Shown: piece after piece, positions 1-9,420 of the stretch
How positions within the stretch are numbered: the stretch's first letter is position 1
How the letters are laid out: every line of letters starts with the position of its first letter
DNA from: Erwinia_E haradaeae_G
Lineage (GTDB): Bacteria > Pseudomonadota > Gammaproteobacteria > Enterobacterales > Enterobacteriaceae
Length of the DNA stretch: 64,000 nt
Reading direction: 5' to 3'
Assembly: GCF_900698955.1 (NCBI RefSeq)
Contig: NZ_LR217720.1
Span: forward strand, 992,001-1,056,000
Notes under the pieces: generated by a model
Told to the model about the DNA's origin: nothing
Database searches by the model: none
Seen by the model: the letters and a program-made list of their open reading frames with translations, nothing else
Program-made: the position numbers and the translations under genes

Positions 1-1245
1 AGAAATAGGTTTACCACGAGTAAACTCTTTTAGTTTTTCATAAGGATTAGGAATACCATATCGACGCATCATCACCTGAATCGGCTCTGCTAATACCTCC
101 CAGTGACGATTCAGATCATCCAGTAGATTGGTATTATTCACTTCTATTTTTGATAATCCCTGCAGGGTAGCATTGTAGGCAATAAGGGAATAGCTTATCC
201 CCATGCCTAAATTACGAAGTACGGTGGAATCAGTTAGATCACGCTGCCAACGAGAAATTGGTAACTTATTTGCTAAGTGTTGCATCATAATATTTGCAAT
301 ACCAAGATTTCCTTCAGCGTTTTCAAAATTAATTGGATTAATTTTATGAGGCATAGTAGAGGAACCGATCTCTCCAGCTATGGTCTGTTGCTTCAGATAA
401 TTTAAAGAAATGTAACCCCATATATCACGGTTAAAGTCAATGAGAATTGTGTTAAAACGCATTATACAATGCAATATTTCTGCAATAAAATCATGTGGCT
501 CAATCTGAGTAGTATATGGATTCCAAGCGATTCCTAATGATAAAACAAATTCCTTACTTATCTGACGCCAGTTTACTTCCGGATAAACAGCTATATGCGC
601 ATTATAATTACCTACAGTACCATTCATCTTCCCTAAGATATTTATACATGCTAGCTGATCTAGCTGACGCTGTAAACGATATGTCACATTAGCCATTTCT
701 TTACCGAAAGTCGTTGGAGTAGCGGATTGCCCATGAGTACGCGAAAGAAGTGGAGTCGCTCGATACTTTTTAGCTAAATTTTTTACTGTAGTAATAATTT
801 CTTTCCAATGAGGAAGTATAGTTTTTTGACGCACAGTTTTTAGCATTAATGCATATGACAAGTTATTAATATCTTCCGAAGTGCATCCAAAATGTATAAA
901 CTGAGATATACCATGCAAAACAGGAATAGAAGAAAGCTTTTCGTTCAAAAAATACTCTACTGATTTCACATCATGATGGGTTTTCTTTTCGATGGTTTTA
1001 ATACGAAGCGCATCTTTTATGTTAAAATCAGTGATAATGTTCTCAAGAAATGAATTCTCAACAACAGAAAAAATTGGAATTTCAGAAATTTCTTGACAAG
1101 AAGCTAACTTTTGAAGCCAACGTATTTCAACTTTAACACGAAATTTTAAAAAACCATATTCACTAAATATACTCCGAAGTGAAATTAGCTGATCACTATA
1201 ACGACCATCTACGGGTGAAATAGCGGTCAATGAGGACAATTCCAT
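1..1245 (-). CDS. purB: Adenylosuccinate lyase, 3' end cut by the window
   Basis: PurB acts twice in cytosolic purine synthesis, splitting fumarate from SAICAR and from adenylosuccinate. The frame is open for 415 codons from ATG at 1245 to the window edge. The protein starts MELSSLTAISPVDGRY, the family N-terminus, and at the edge reads the C-terminal block PIQVMMRRYGIPNPYEKLKE. The family is about 456 residues long, so roughly 40 residues lie outside. The fumarase/lyase signature (SSTMPHKINPI type) is encoded near position 350. hflD and mnmA lie just upstream on the same strand with a 37-bp gap to hflD, which is the E. coli order. Nothing looks damaged. Confidence 0.97.
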   Translation of the reverse strand, partial: MELSSLTAISPVDGRYSDQLISLRSIFSEYGFLKFRVKVEIRWLQKLASCQEISEIPIFSVVENSFLENIITDFNIKDALRIKTIEKKTHHDVKSVEYFLNEKLSSIPVLHGISQFIHFGCTSEDINNLSYALMLKTVRQKTILPHWKEIITTVKNLAKKYRATPLLSRTHGQSATPTTFGKEMANVTYRLQRQLDQLACINILGKMNGTVGNYNAHIAVYPEVNWRQISKEFVLSLGIAWNPYTTQIEPHDFIAEILHCIMRFNTILIDFNRDIWGYISLNYLKQQTIAGEIGSSTMPHKINPINFENAEGNLGIANIMMQHLANKLPISRWQRDLTDSTVLRNLGMGISYSLIAYNATLQGLSKIEVNNTNLLDDLNRHWEVLAEPIQVMMRRYGIPNPYEKLKEFTRGKPIS

Positions 1246-1282
1246 GATATCTTCTCCGGATGAAAAAGCTAGAATATTACAT

Positions 1283-1921
1283 TCAGTCTACACAGCCAAG
1301 CTTTAATATTAATTTAGACTGACTAATTAAATGGTTACGTAAAAACATGAGCTGCCAACGACGACCGCCAACTTGTTGCCACAGTACTACTGAACGAATG
1401 CCAGCTAAAAGCAGTGTACGTATTTTATGCTGTACCTGTATATTTTTCAATATATCTGCAGAACCCATTACTTGAATGCGTGGACCTAGAGGACTAATAA
1501 CATCAAGATATATATCTGCCATCAAACCAAGGATTACATTCAGTTCGATCGTAGAATTAGTATACTGTGTATTAAGTTTATGAATACGATTTGCTAAATC
1601 CCTTGATGCCCCCTGAGTACTCTGTAGTTTTCGCTCTAATAGCATTAAACTCATAGTGTATTGAGTTACTTCAGCTCTTAATCCTTGATCACTTCTACCA
1701 TTTAATAATCCTATCAACGTTTCTAATCCATAATGTAGATTAGATTCTTTCTTACCAAATATATCTAATATCGAAGGTGGGTTGAGATTTAACAAACTGT
1801 TTAACGAGGTCTGAAGTGCCTCTATGTTGCAGTCTCCATAACGCGCTACCTGTTGTACTAAATATGTTGCCTGACAAATACCCGCTAGCGCCAAAGTAAT
1901 ATGGTAATATTTTTTTGTCAC
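1283..1921 (-). CDS. hflD: High frequency lysogenization protein HflD homologue
   Basis: This 212-residue protein matches the length of E. coli HflD (formerly YcfC, 213 residues). HflD is a mostly helical, membrane-associated protein known for modulating the stability and DNA binding of phage lambda CII; its housekeeping role is not settled. The start MTKKYYHITLALAGICQA and the GRSDQGLRAEVTQY block are typical of the family. It lies between mnmA (21-bp gap) and purB (37-bp gap) on the same strand, as in enterobacteria, so a shared transcript is likely. Retention in a genome with no visible prophage suggests the cellular role is not phage related; that is inference. Confidence 0.93.
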   Translation of the reverse strand: MTKKYYHITLALAGICQATYLVQQVARYGDCNIEALQTSLNSLLNLNPPSILDIFGKKESNLHYGLETLIGLLNGRSDQGLRAEVTQYTMSLMLLERKLQSTQGASRDLANRIHKLNTQYTNSTIELNVILGLMADIYLDVISPLGPRIQVMGSADILKNIQVQHKIRTLLLAGIRSVVLWQQVGGRRWQLMFLRNHLISQSKLILKLGCVD

Positions 1922-1942
1922 AGTGACTCCTGGCGTACTCAG

Positions 1943-3052
1943 TTATATATTACATAAAGGTATACGCTGATCAATAACACCCCCTCCCAGGCATCTGGCA
2001 CCGAGATAACAAACAACAGACTGACCTGGTGTAACTGCTGCTATTGGATAATTAAAATCTACTTTAATGGCATCACTATTCAGTGGTGTTAACCTACAGG
2101 GTATGTCAGGTTGGCGATACCGAGTTTTCACTACGCAACTGATAGAAGAAGTCAAATCATGACGATCGACCCAATGTAATTGACTTGCAACTAATCCTAC
2201 GGACATGAGCCGAAAATGATTAGATCCTTGTGCAACAATCAATATATTTCTTGATAGATCCTTTTCTACGACATACCAAGGAGATCGAGTGCTGCCTGCT
2301 CTTCCCCCAATTCCTAAACCTTTGCGTTGCCCTAAAGTATAATATATCACACCTTTATGCTGCCCTATTTGGTCCCCGTCTACAGAAAGAATAATGCCAG
2401 GGTTAGCTGGGATATAGGATGATAAAAACTGCATAAAATTACGCTTACCAATGAAACAGATGCCTGTAGAATCCTTCTTCTCTGCTGTCACTAAACCTAA
2501 CTTTTTAGCAATACTACGCACAATAGGTTTGGATAAAGTGCCTAGAGGAAACAAAATTTGTTCAATTTGTCGACACCCCAGCGTATAAAGAAAGTAACTT
2601 TGATCTTTATTATCGTCTAATCCTCGCAGTAGACGACTTGTCCCACATATGTCCTGACGACGCGCATAATGACCAGTGGCAATATAATCTGCTCCTAAAT
2701 CCTTAATAGAAAAATCCAACAAAGATTTAAATTTAATCTCTTTATTACAGAGAATGTCAGGGTTTGGTGTACGACCTGTTTTATATCCAGATAAAAAGTG
2801 TATAAACACGTTATCCCAATATTCAGAAGAAAAGTTAACAGTATGGAGCGTTATTCCCAGTTGATCACACACAGTTTCTGTATCAGATAAATCTGCAGCT
2901 ATCGGACAATATCCTGTATGAAGATCTTCCTCCCAATTGCGCATAAATATACCTTCCACGTGGTAGCCTTCTTCCTTCAGCAAAAATGCCGCCACGGAAG
3001 AATCTACACCACCAGACATTCCAACAATAACTTTTTTACGATGATTTGACAT
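1943..3052 (-). CDS. mnmA: tRNA-specific 2-thiouridylase MnmA
   Basis: MnmA adds sulfur to position 2 of the wobble uridine in Lys, Glu and Gln tRNAs, using ATP and persulfide passed along the Tus relay. The 369-residue protein has the PP-loop VGMSGGVDSSV at residues 10-20. The two catalytic cysteines fall exactly where E. coli has them: Cys102 in NPDILCNKEIKF and Cys199 in DSTGICFIG. The C-terminal beta-barrel and GQRKGLGIGG loop are present. It is first in the run mnmA-hflD-purB on the minus strand, and the start ATG at 3052 is family-like. It needs a cysteine desulfurase (IscS in E. coli), which is not in this window. Confidence 0.97.
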   Translation of the reverse strand: MSNHRKKVIVGMSGGVDSSVAAFLLKEEGYHVEGIFMRNWEEDLHTGYCPIAADLSDTETVCDQLGITLHTVNFSSEYWDNVFIHFLSGYKTGRTPNPDILCNKEIKFKSLLDFSIKDLGADYIATGHYARRQDICGTSRLLRGLDDNKDQSYFLYTLGCRQIEQILFPLGTLSKPIVRSIAKKLGLVTAEKKDSTGICFIGKRNFMQFLSSYIPANPGIILSVDGDQIGQHKGVIYYTLGQRKGLGIGGRAGSTRSPWYVVEKDLSRNILIVAQGSNHFRLMSVGLVASQLHWVDRHDLTSSISCVVKTRYRQPDIPCRLTPLNSDAIKVDFNYPIAAVTPGQSVVCYLGARCLGGGVIDQRIPLCNI

Positions 3053-3987
3053 AACCTTACCTAATAGTATAAATCCTCTTAATGATATTTTAAGCAGAGT
3101 ACATATTATTTAATGTTCGCACGGTAAGTGGATAAAGTTTAGATGGCAAATATTCTACTCCTATTATATATAAGGACTTGTTAAAATTCTACACAATACA
3201 CTGACTGTGACTATCAGTTATACTAGATTGCTTCCATATACGCTTTGCTAAAGTCTCTACATGAATTACCAACAAACATTAATTACAGTTCTATAAAATA
3301 TATATATCTTTCTAATGTGAAAAGAGCATTTTCTCATCGCAATCGTGCATACATGCTCGCATGGGGATTATCACTCACATGCACGCGAATTCCATAGGCA
3401 TCTTATCATGCACCACTATACTGCGCTGCAGTCTAAGAGAAACTTAGATGTCTCTGTTATTATAGAGTCCATATCCATCTTATCTTTTCACTTCTATAAT
3501 TTTATATGACATACTCTACCTACTTTTAAAAGATTCAAATATTTCTTGCCATTATTTTAAGTAAAAAATATTTAATTGTTGTTTATGAAAATAAACCGGT
3601 AAATGCCTTATCTTGTTTTCCGCATGCTCAAATCTTCTATGATTATATAACACAAGATTATAGATCATTATGAATATCAGGAGAGGAAAATATATTGCAT
3701 CTATGTTTATTGTATAGATTGAGCATCTAATTTATAAAATAGGCCGGATATTTAAAGATCCACCATCTAGTCATTCAGAAATAAAGAAAAAAACATATTT
3801 CATTACAATAAATTAAGAGTGTAATACAAATCAATAATGTATAAATCCACTAAAAGCAATCATATCTACCTTTCTCCCATATAGAGAATTAAATTCTATA
3901 TTCTCATGATGCTAGATAAATATGAATAAATTGTCATATGAATTATGCAACAGTTATGTTATGCAAAAACATTAGGAAAGACGTATA
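3053..3987. other. 935-bp spacer, possible nudJ relic
   Basis: No open gene is seen. In E. coli nudJ lies directly upstream of mnmA on the same strand. The minus strand at about 3080-3240 gives short stretches that could be the NudJ C-terminus (IWKQSS near 3235, and YLPSKLYPLTV near 3140 against CYQSGQRYPLEM), but the match is too thin for a pseudogene call. The rest is AT-rich with no recognised content. Confidence 0.3.
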
Positions 3988-5202
3988 TCATCCTAGTAAT
4001 GGTAGGGTAGTTTGAATCGCGTGGACAAGTGCATGGATATCATGATAAGTATTATATGGTGCAAAAGAGGCTCGTAAAGCACTAGTTATACCTAATGCAG
4101 ATAATAGAGGTATAGCACAATGATGACCTGCACGCAAAGATATCCCTTTATGCATCAACAAGGTGGCTAAGTCGCTACCGTGTATACTAGCAATATTAAA
4201 AGATAATAAGCTAGAGCCCTGAACCCTATAGCTCTCAAAACCTGGTATCGTCGCAATCAATAAAGATTCTGCTGTTTCAGCCAACTCTTGACTCCAGCGC
4301 TCGGAGGCTAATTGATTAAATTTACTAAACCACTGTAATGCAGTACTTGTGCCAATAACTCCAGCGATATTCGGTGTACCTGCCTCCAAACACCAAGGTA
4401 CAGATTTTAATTTAAACCCCAAGAAACTAACGTTGCTGACCATATGCCCTCCACCTTGCCAAGGCTCCATTTCTCTCAACCGTTCTGTTTTACCATATAA
4501 CACCCCAATTCCTGCAGGGCCATAAAACTTGTGAGCAGAAAAAGCATAAAAATCAACATCCAACTCCTTTATATTAATAGGATAATGAGCAATGCCTTGC
4601 GCACCATCAACCATAACCACAGCACCACAAGCATGTGCCTGCGTGATAGCAGACACAAGATCTGGACAACCACCGGTAACATTTGACATCTGCCCGATGG
4701 CTAAAAGACGCGTATAATGAGGTTTGAGAAGTTCTGATAATTTACTCACATCTGGTAATCGATCACTGCCTAACGGTAATTTTACAACTGTAGCACCAGT
4801 CTGTTTAGCGACCATTAACCACGGTATTAAATTCGCATGATGTTCTGCTTCACTTACTATTATTTCATCTCCTGGTTGTAAACGAGACCGTAGCCAACTT
4901 TGTGCAACTAGATTAATAGATTCGGTGGTACCCTTTGTCCATACAATAGATTGAGCATCTGAGACATTTAAGCATCGTGCGACTTGATCGCGAGCATCTT
5001 CATAAAGTCTAGTTAATGCTTGCCCTGGGGAAAAATTATTTTGATGTATTGATCTTACATGTGTACGATAAAAATCTGCCATAGTTTCAATAACAACTGA
5101 TGGCGTTAAGGTAGTTGTTGCACTATCTAAATAGCACACTTCACCCTTAAGAGATGGAAAATCCTGACGAAAATCTATTGGATTAAATAACTGGATACGC
5201 AT
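3988..5202 (-). CDS. csdA: Cysteine desulfurase CsdA
   Basis: CsdA is a PLP enzyme that takes sulfur from cysteine and hands it as persulfide to CsdE. The 404-residue protein resembles E. coli CsdA rather than SufS or IscS, for example in WTKGTTESINLVAQ and IGQMSNVTGGCPDL. The PLP lysine is Lys225 in SAHKFYGPAGIG and the persulfide cysteine is Cys362 in LRAGHHCAIPLL. E. coli has csdA directly followed by csdE. Here csdE lies upstream at 6.7 kb on the same strand, with ribC and a decayed stretch between, so the pair has been rearranged. Both partners look intact, so the CsdA-CsdE relay is probably functional. Confidence 0.95.
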   Translation of the reverse strand: MRIQLFNPIDFRQDFPSLKGEVCYLDSATTTLTPSVVIETMADFYRTHVRSIHQNNFSPGQALTRLYEDARDQVARCLNVSDAQSIVWTKGTTESINLVAQSWLRSRLQPGDEIIVSEAEHHANLIPWLMVAKQTGATVVKLPLGSDRLPDVSKLSELLKPHYTRLLAIGQMSNVTGGCPDLVSAITQAHACGAVVMVDGAQGIAHYPINIKELDVDFYAFSAHKFYGPAGIGVLYGKTERLREMEPWQGGGHMVSNVSFLGFKLKSVPWCLEAGTPNIAGVIGTSTALQWFSKFNQLASERWSQELAETAESLLIATIPGFESYRVQGSSLLSFNIASIHGSDLATLLMHKGISLRAGHHCAIPLLSALGITSALRASFAPYNTYHDIHALVHAIQTTLPLLG

Positions 5203-5829
5203 ATCTGTTTAATATTCATTATACTTTGAGTAGATTGTCATGGACCATGATGCAAATTGCAAGCATCTTGACTGTCTGATAGAAAACGTTTTTATGTCGT
5301 ATGATCATAATGTATTTTTAATCATGTATCTACATCATGATAGGTTTATCCCTACCGCCTTATATCTATATTAAGAAAATCTGTATACATAATTAACTGC
5401 GAGTTGTATCATTACATCCTATATGAAGCGGACTATTAGATTAACCACTTATTGCCCCGTACTTGTTCAAGTATATATGATACACTGAGCTAAATCAGTA
5501 CGATATCGCCTGGTGGATTGTCAATAATTTTCGAATATGTATAGCACAACAGTACTATGTTAATCGTTTGATAATGCTAAATACAGAAACATTTACGCAG
5601 GCCCCATAAAAACATCATGAACCATATCAGTGATATTTTAACCTAATTTTAACAAAATGTAATCTCTTCAACATATTCAGATCATCGTGATGCTTGAAAA
5701 CAACTATGCCGTAATACTATTTACATACATTGAAGAATGTCCTATAATGAATTAGGAATGTTACTAGATAATGCGACGAATACATATGGTATTAAACGCC
5801 TTATATATTCTGCTATCCTTCGTATATGC
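5203..5829. other. AT-rich spacer upstream of csdA
   Basis: About 630 bp between the csdA start and the cfa relic. No frame longer than a few dozen codons, no hairpin and no homology that I can see. It may hold the 5' part of the decayed cfa gene. Confidence 0.6.
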
Positions 5830-5975
5830 TTATGGTCATATACTGAATGTTCAGTGAATATCCAGGGGCAGTACTTCTATGTGAAATCTGTATAGTTAAT
5901 ATCTACAATGCATGCAAACCTGACAAGTTTACGTCATGGTATTCACAGAGGAGAGAATATAGATATCGAATGCAA
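5830..5975 (+). pseudogene. cfa: Relic of cyclopropane fatty acid synthase 3' end
   Basis: In E. coli cfa is convergent with ribC, and this stretch lies just past the ribC stop in that orientation. The plus strand from 5836 reads SYTECS where E. coli Cfa has NYSERF, then FYVKSV with a stop where E. coli has YYLNACAG, and later HRGENIDI where the E. coli C-terminus has SRGVENGLR. The spacing between the blocks is kept to within one codon. Identity is low and an in-frame stop is present, so it is a relic at best. The call rests on gene order plus these short matches. Confidence 0.42.
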
Positions 5976-5981
5976 CAACAT

Positions 5982-6590
5982 CTAACGTCTGACTAAGACT
6001 CTTTCCGCAGTATCGACTAGAATCTTTGTGTGTAAATCAACTTCAACATTCACTCTATGATCAATATCTTTGCTACCAATCGTCGTACGTAATAAAGTTT
6101 CTGGAATCAGATGTACACAAAATGTGTCCCCCATGATATCCCCTACTGTTAGACTAATACCGTCAATGGTAATAAACCCTTTATAAAAAACATATTTACT
6201 CTGATAGGGATCCGCAAGAGTCAGCCACATTATATAATCATTTTTAGTATTGCAGACTTTACTAATTTTAGCTATTGTCGTAATGTGACCAGAAACAATA
6301 TGACCCCCAATTTCATCACTAAACTTTGCTGCTCGCTCTATATTAATACTCTCCCCTTCGGTGAGAGAACCTAAAGTAGTTAGCATAAGCGTCTCTGCCA
6401 CTAAATCGAAACTTACATATACACCAGTAATTTTTGTTACAGTTAAACAGCAACCATTGTGAGACACTGAAGCGCCTATTTCTAATCCCGATAACAAGAT
6501 TTGTGGCATTTTCATAACGTGTGTTCTGCCATACTTATTTTCTTTAATCACACATAGCTCTGCTATACCCTGGACAATACCGGTAAACAT
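5982..6590 (-). CDS. ribC: Riboflavin synthase alpha chain
   Basis: This enzyme (ribC in E. coli, often ribE elsewhere) dismutates two 6,7-dimethyl-8-ribityllumazine molecules into riboflavin and a pyrimidine. The 202-residue protein shows the two tandem lumazine-binding barrels. The first begins MFTGIVQG and carries SHNGCCLTVT; the second carries GGHIVSGHI and TIDGISLTVG. E. coli RibC is 213 residues, so the C-terminal tail is slightly short. The ATG at 6590 gives the invariant MFTGIV start. It sits between csdE and csdA, which are adjacent in E. coli. Riboflavin synthesis is commonly kept by insect symbionts, but no other rib gene is in the window. Confidence 0.95.
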   Translation of the reverse strand: MFTGIVQGIAELCVIKENKYGRTHVMKMPQILLSGLEIGASVSHNGCCLTVTKITGVYVSFDLVAETLMLTTLGSLTEGESINIERAAKFSDEIGGHIVSGHITTIAKISKVCNTKNDYIMWLTLADPYQSKYVFYKGFITIDGISLTVGDIMGDTFCVHLIPETLLRTTIGSKDIDHRVNVEVDLHTKILVDTAERVLVRR

Positions 6591-6719
6591 TTCTGTACCT
6601 CAACATAACGATGGATCTTATTTTCCCATACACAATATATTTTAAGGAACCCTTGCATCCACACATAAAATACTGCAGCCTTCATACTATATAGTATATC
6701 GCATATATAGCATTAATTC

Positions 6720-7187
6720 TCAGGTATCCACTACTACATCGCACTTATGCAAAGCATTTTTCGCAATTTGTAGTACTTTATCAGACAAGAGATATAAGCC
6801 TGTAGTACGACCTGCACTCAAGTTTTCCTTAAGGCCAAGTCTAAAAAATAAAGTCAATAAATCTTTCCCATATAACTCTCTTGGATGTTTCCCCTCTATG
6901 GTTGTGAGAAGCACTGCTAATAACCCACGCACAATACGACTCTCACTATCGCCGTAAAAATGTAATTTATTATTTTTATACCTTTGATAACCCAACCACA
7001 CCTTATTTTCGCAACCCATAAGTTCACTTTCATTATTCTTCAATGCATCATGCAAAGCAGGAAGTTTCTGACCTAACAGAATCAAACAACGATATCGTTC
7101 TTCCCAACATTGACATTGAGAAAATTTCTCTAGTAATAAATTTGCAGTAATCATGGTACCAAACGGATGTATAGTGGTAAAAAACAT
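6720..7187 (-). CDS. csdE: Sulfur acceptor protein CsdE
   Basis: CsdE is the SufE-like partner that receives persulfide from CsdA. The chosen start gives 155 residues beginning MFFTTIHPFGT, lined up with the HPFGT of E. coli CsdE, and it has AAGGA eight bases upstream. Longer in-frame starts at 7196 and 7211 exist, but one lies inside that ribosome binding site. The acceptor cysteine is Cys59 in MGCENKVWLGY (E. coli Cys61), and the block GDSESRIVRGLLAVLLT is nearly identical to E. coli. E. coli tcdA (csdL), the usual neighbour, is not seen here. The partner csdA is 1.5 kb downstream beyond ribC. Confidence 0.93.
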   Translation of the reverse strand: MFFTTIHPFGTMITANLLLEKFSQCQCWEERYRCLILLGQKLPALHDALKNNESELMGCENKVWLGYQRYKNNKLHFYGDSESRIVRGLLAVLLTTIEGKHPRELYGKDLLTLFFRLGLKENLSAGRTTGLYLLSDKVLQIAKNALHKCDVVVDT

Positions 7188-8268
7188 GCAAGTCATCCTT
7201 AAGTACAGCATCAGATATGAAAAAGAACAATAATGTAGTGTTAAGCAATAAAGATGAAGATAATGAAAATTATTAACTATAGGATAATGCTAGAACACTT
7301 TCGATATTACTCTTCTACGCATACAACTTCTCAAATTTATTTCATATAAAAGTAGTATTCCTTTTAATTTTATGAATGATAATTTATGCTATATGATAGC
7401 AGGATATATAAGTTATAAACGTCCATACGACTCATATTGATTACTCTAAACGTGATATATCATTAGTAATTCATTTAGAAGTGAGGTAGAGATTACCAAT
7501 CTTTAAACAACTGGGAAAACATTTCAATGCAAACTGGTATTTATACATTAAAAACATAGAGAATATAATTTCGTACCATATGTAATACAATATGAATATA
7601 ACCTTTTGCACCCTGTCATTATATTGAGATCTCACATTATATTATTAATAGTCATCTATTAATGTTCTTAAAAAGTGAGTATATCTCTGGCGTAGGATAC
7701 ATAACATACACAGTAAAATATCTTTATCTTGTGTACAAAATATATTATCTATATAATGATATTACTTTTCAATTTAATTTTTTCGTTCAAAGCTAAAAAA
7801 TTACACACTGTATCTATTCCACCAAATATACTAAACCTATAGTCAAAGATATTAGACGTTTTCATAAAACAATAGGATAGATATAATACTAACTCGTATA
7901 TAAGTATTAACGAAAAGGCTTAAAAAAAGCAAAGAAGGTATTTTTATACAAAGAAAGAAAATATCTCTGCTCATCCACCATGTACACTAATACATAGCAA
8001 TGTCATCTAGAAAAAACAGTAAGCATTAACTATGACATGTATATATCGGTCACTCTATATACTAAGTGATTCAATCAGTATATCAATAGTTAAGTTAGAT
8101 AGCCATGCTGATAAACAAAATTGCCAGCTCACATATTAGTAATAAGTGACATCTAAAAAACATTAAGGAGTACTGTATTTAGATATGAAACTAATACCTA
8201 CCTAACAAGAAAGAAAGGAGCAGTTTTATTTCTCACCAAACATATATTAACATATACAAAGAAGTATT
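7188..8268. other. 1.08-kb AT-rich spacer between divergent csdE and gmk
   Basis: Both flanking genes read away from this stretch, so it should hold their promoters. I see no conserved frame and no hairpin with a T run, only low-complexity A/T sequence. Confidence 0.6.
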
Positions 8269-8892
8269 ATGAACTTAGGAAGATTATTTATTTTTTCAGC
8301 CCCTAGTGGAGCTGGAAAATCTAGTCTGATTCAAGCATTGTTAAACAAACTACAACCATACCATGCTCAAATATCGATCTCTCATACTACACGTCATATG
8401 CGACCAGGAGAAAAACAAGGAGAGCATTATTATTTTGTTACTAATGACGAGTTTAGCAGCATGATTGATCAGCAAAAATTTCTTGAATATGCTCAAGTTT
8501 TTGGTAATTATTATGGAACATCGCGTCAGGCGATTATGTATAAATTGAAAAAAGGCATCGATATCTTTCTTGATATAGATTGGCAAGGTGCTAGGAATAT
8601 TAGAACAATCATGCCAGATGCACGTAGTATCTTTATCTTGCCCCCATCGAAATCTGAGCTACAGCGTCGATTACAGCAACGTGATCAAGATAGCGCAGCT
8701 ATCATTACGAGACGTATGACTCAAGCCGTAGAAGAAATTAGCCATTATATAGAATACAACTACTTAATAGTGAATGACGACTTTGATCGCGCACTAATAG
8801 ACTTACAGTCTATCATCCACGCTGAGCGTTTTCGTATTAATCATCAGGCATCTTATTATAAGATATTACTCAATGAATTGTTAGCAGACTGA
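8269..8892 (+). CDS. gmk: Guanylate kinase
   Basis: Gmk phosphorylates GMP to GDP with ATP in the cytosol. The 207-residue length equals that of E. coli Gmk. The P-loop SAPSGAGKSSL is at residues 10-20, the GMP-binding block ISHTTRHMRPGE follows, and FLDIDWQGARNIR and FILPPSKSELQRRLQQR are intact. The ATG at 8269 has AAAGAAG upstream. rpoZ follows after 58 bp on the same strand, the conserved gmk-rpoZ order. Nothing is odd except the AT-rich codon use shared by all genes here. Confidence 0.97.
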   Translation: MNLGRLFIFSAPSGAGKSSLIQALLNKLQPYHAQISISHTTRHMRPGEKQGEHYYFVTNDEFSSMIDQQKFLEYAQVFGNYYGTSRQAIMYKLKKGIDIFLDIDWQGARNIRTIMPDARSIFILPPSKSELQRRLQQRDQDSAAIITRRMTQAVEEISHYIEYNYLIVNDDFDRALIDLQSIIHAERFRINHQASYYKILLNELLAD

Positions 8893-8950
8893 AAGTAACT
8901 AAATATCATAAAATCAATTTATTTATCACTACAATTGGAGTAGTAAACAT

Positions 8951-9226
8951 ATGGCTCGACTCACGGTACACAACGCAGTAAAAAACATCGGTAATCGTTT
9001 TGACCTGGTTCTAGTAGCCGCACGACGCGCACGTCAGATACAAATTGGTGGAAAAGAACCATTAGTCCCCAAATACCATGATAAATCTACTGTAATTGCA
9101 CTTCGGGAAATAGAAGAAGGTCTTATTACTAATGATACCGTAGATCTCCTCGATCATAAAGAAAAAGAAGAAAGACAGAATCATGCCTTTACAAAACTCA
9201 TGACTAAATCTGAACTTTATATATAA
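8951..9226 (+). CDS. rpoZ: RNA polymerase omega subunit
   Basis: Omega helps assemble RNA polymerase by clamping the beta-prime C-terminus, and in E. coli it forms part of a ppGpp site. The protein is 91 residues, the E. coli length, and begins MARLTVHNAVKNIGNRFDL. The core VLVAARRARQIQIGGKEPLV and IALREIEEGLI are intact; the charged tail has diverged. GGAG lies upstream of the ATG at 8951. In E. coli spoT follows within about 20 bp; here the next stretch is only a spoT relic, so the ppGpp link to omega may no longer be used. Confidence 0.97.
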   Translation: MARLTVHNAVKNIGNRFDLVLVAARRARQIQIGGKEPLVPKYHDKSTVIALREIEEGLITNDTVDLLDHKEKEERQNHAFTKLMTKSELYI

Positions 9227-9244
9227 TAAAGTTTTAAGTAAAAA

Positions 9245-9420
9245 TTTTATAATTTATCAGTCTTTTTTACAAAGACTTGAGGCATATAAAGAAAGAACAT
9301 GGTGCACATCGATATATCTTCATGCAATTAATATGAGCTCAAGAAAAGATGATATTTTTTGTCCAATGCAGCAATGATGACAACCTTTCAGTATCTGGAA
9401 ATTCTACTAGAAAATACATT
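9245..9420 (+). pseudogene. spoT: Relic of spoT, 5' part
   Basis: spoT (bifunctional ppGpp synthetase/hydrolase) follows rpoZ in E. coli. Here the plus strand reads IYQSFLQRLEAYKE, at about the same distance from rpoZ as QTYLPEDQIKRLRQAY in E. coli SpoT. Further on, in another frame, AAMM is followed by TTFQYLEILLENT, against E. coli AALL followed by ATYQDMEQLFGKS; the HDVIEDTP metal-binding block between them is missing. Frame changes and stops make it non-functional. Most of the gene (2.1 kb in E. coli) is gone before ansP. Confidence 0.6.
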
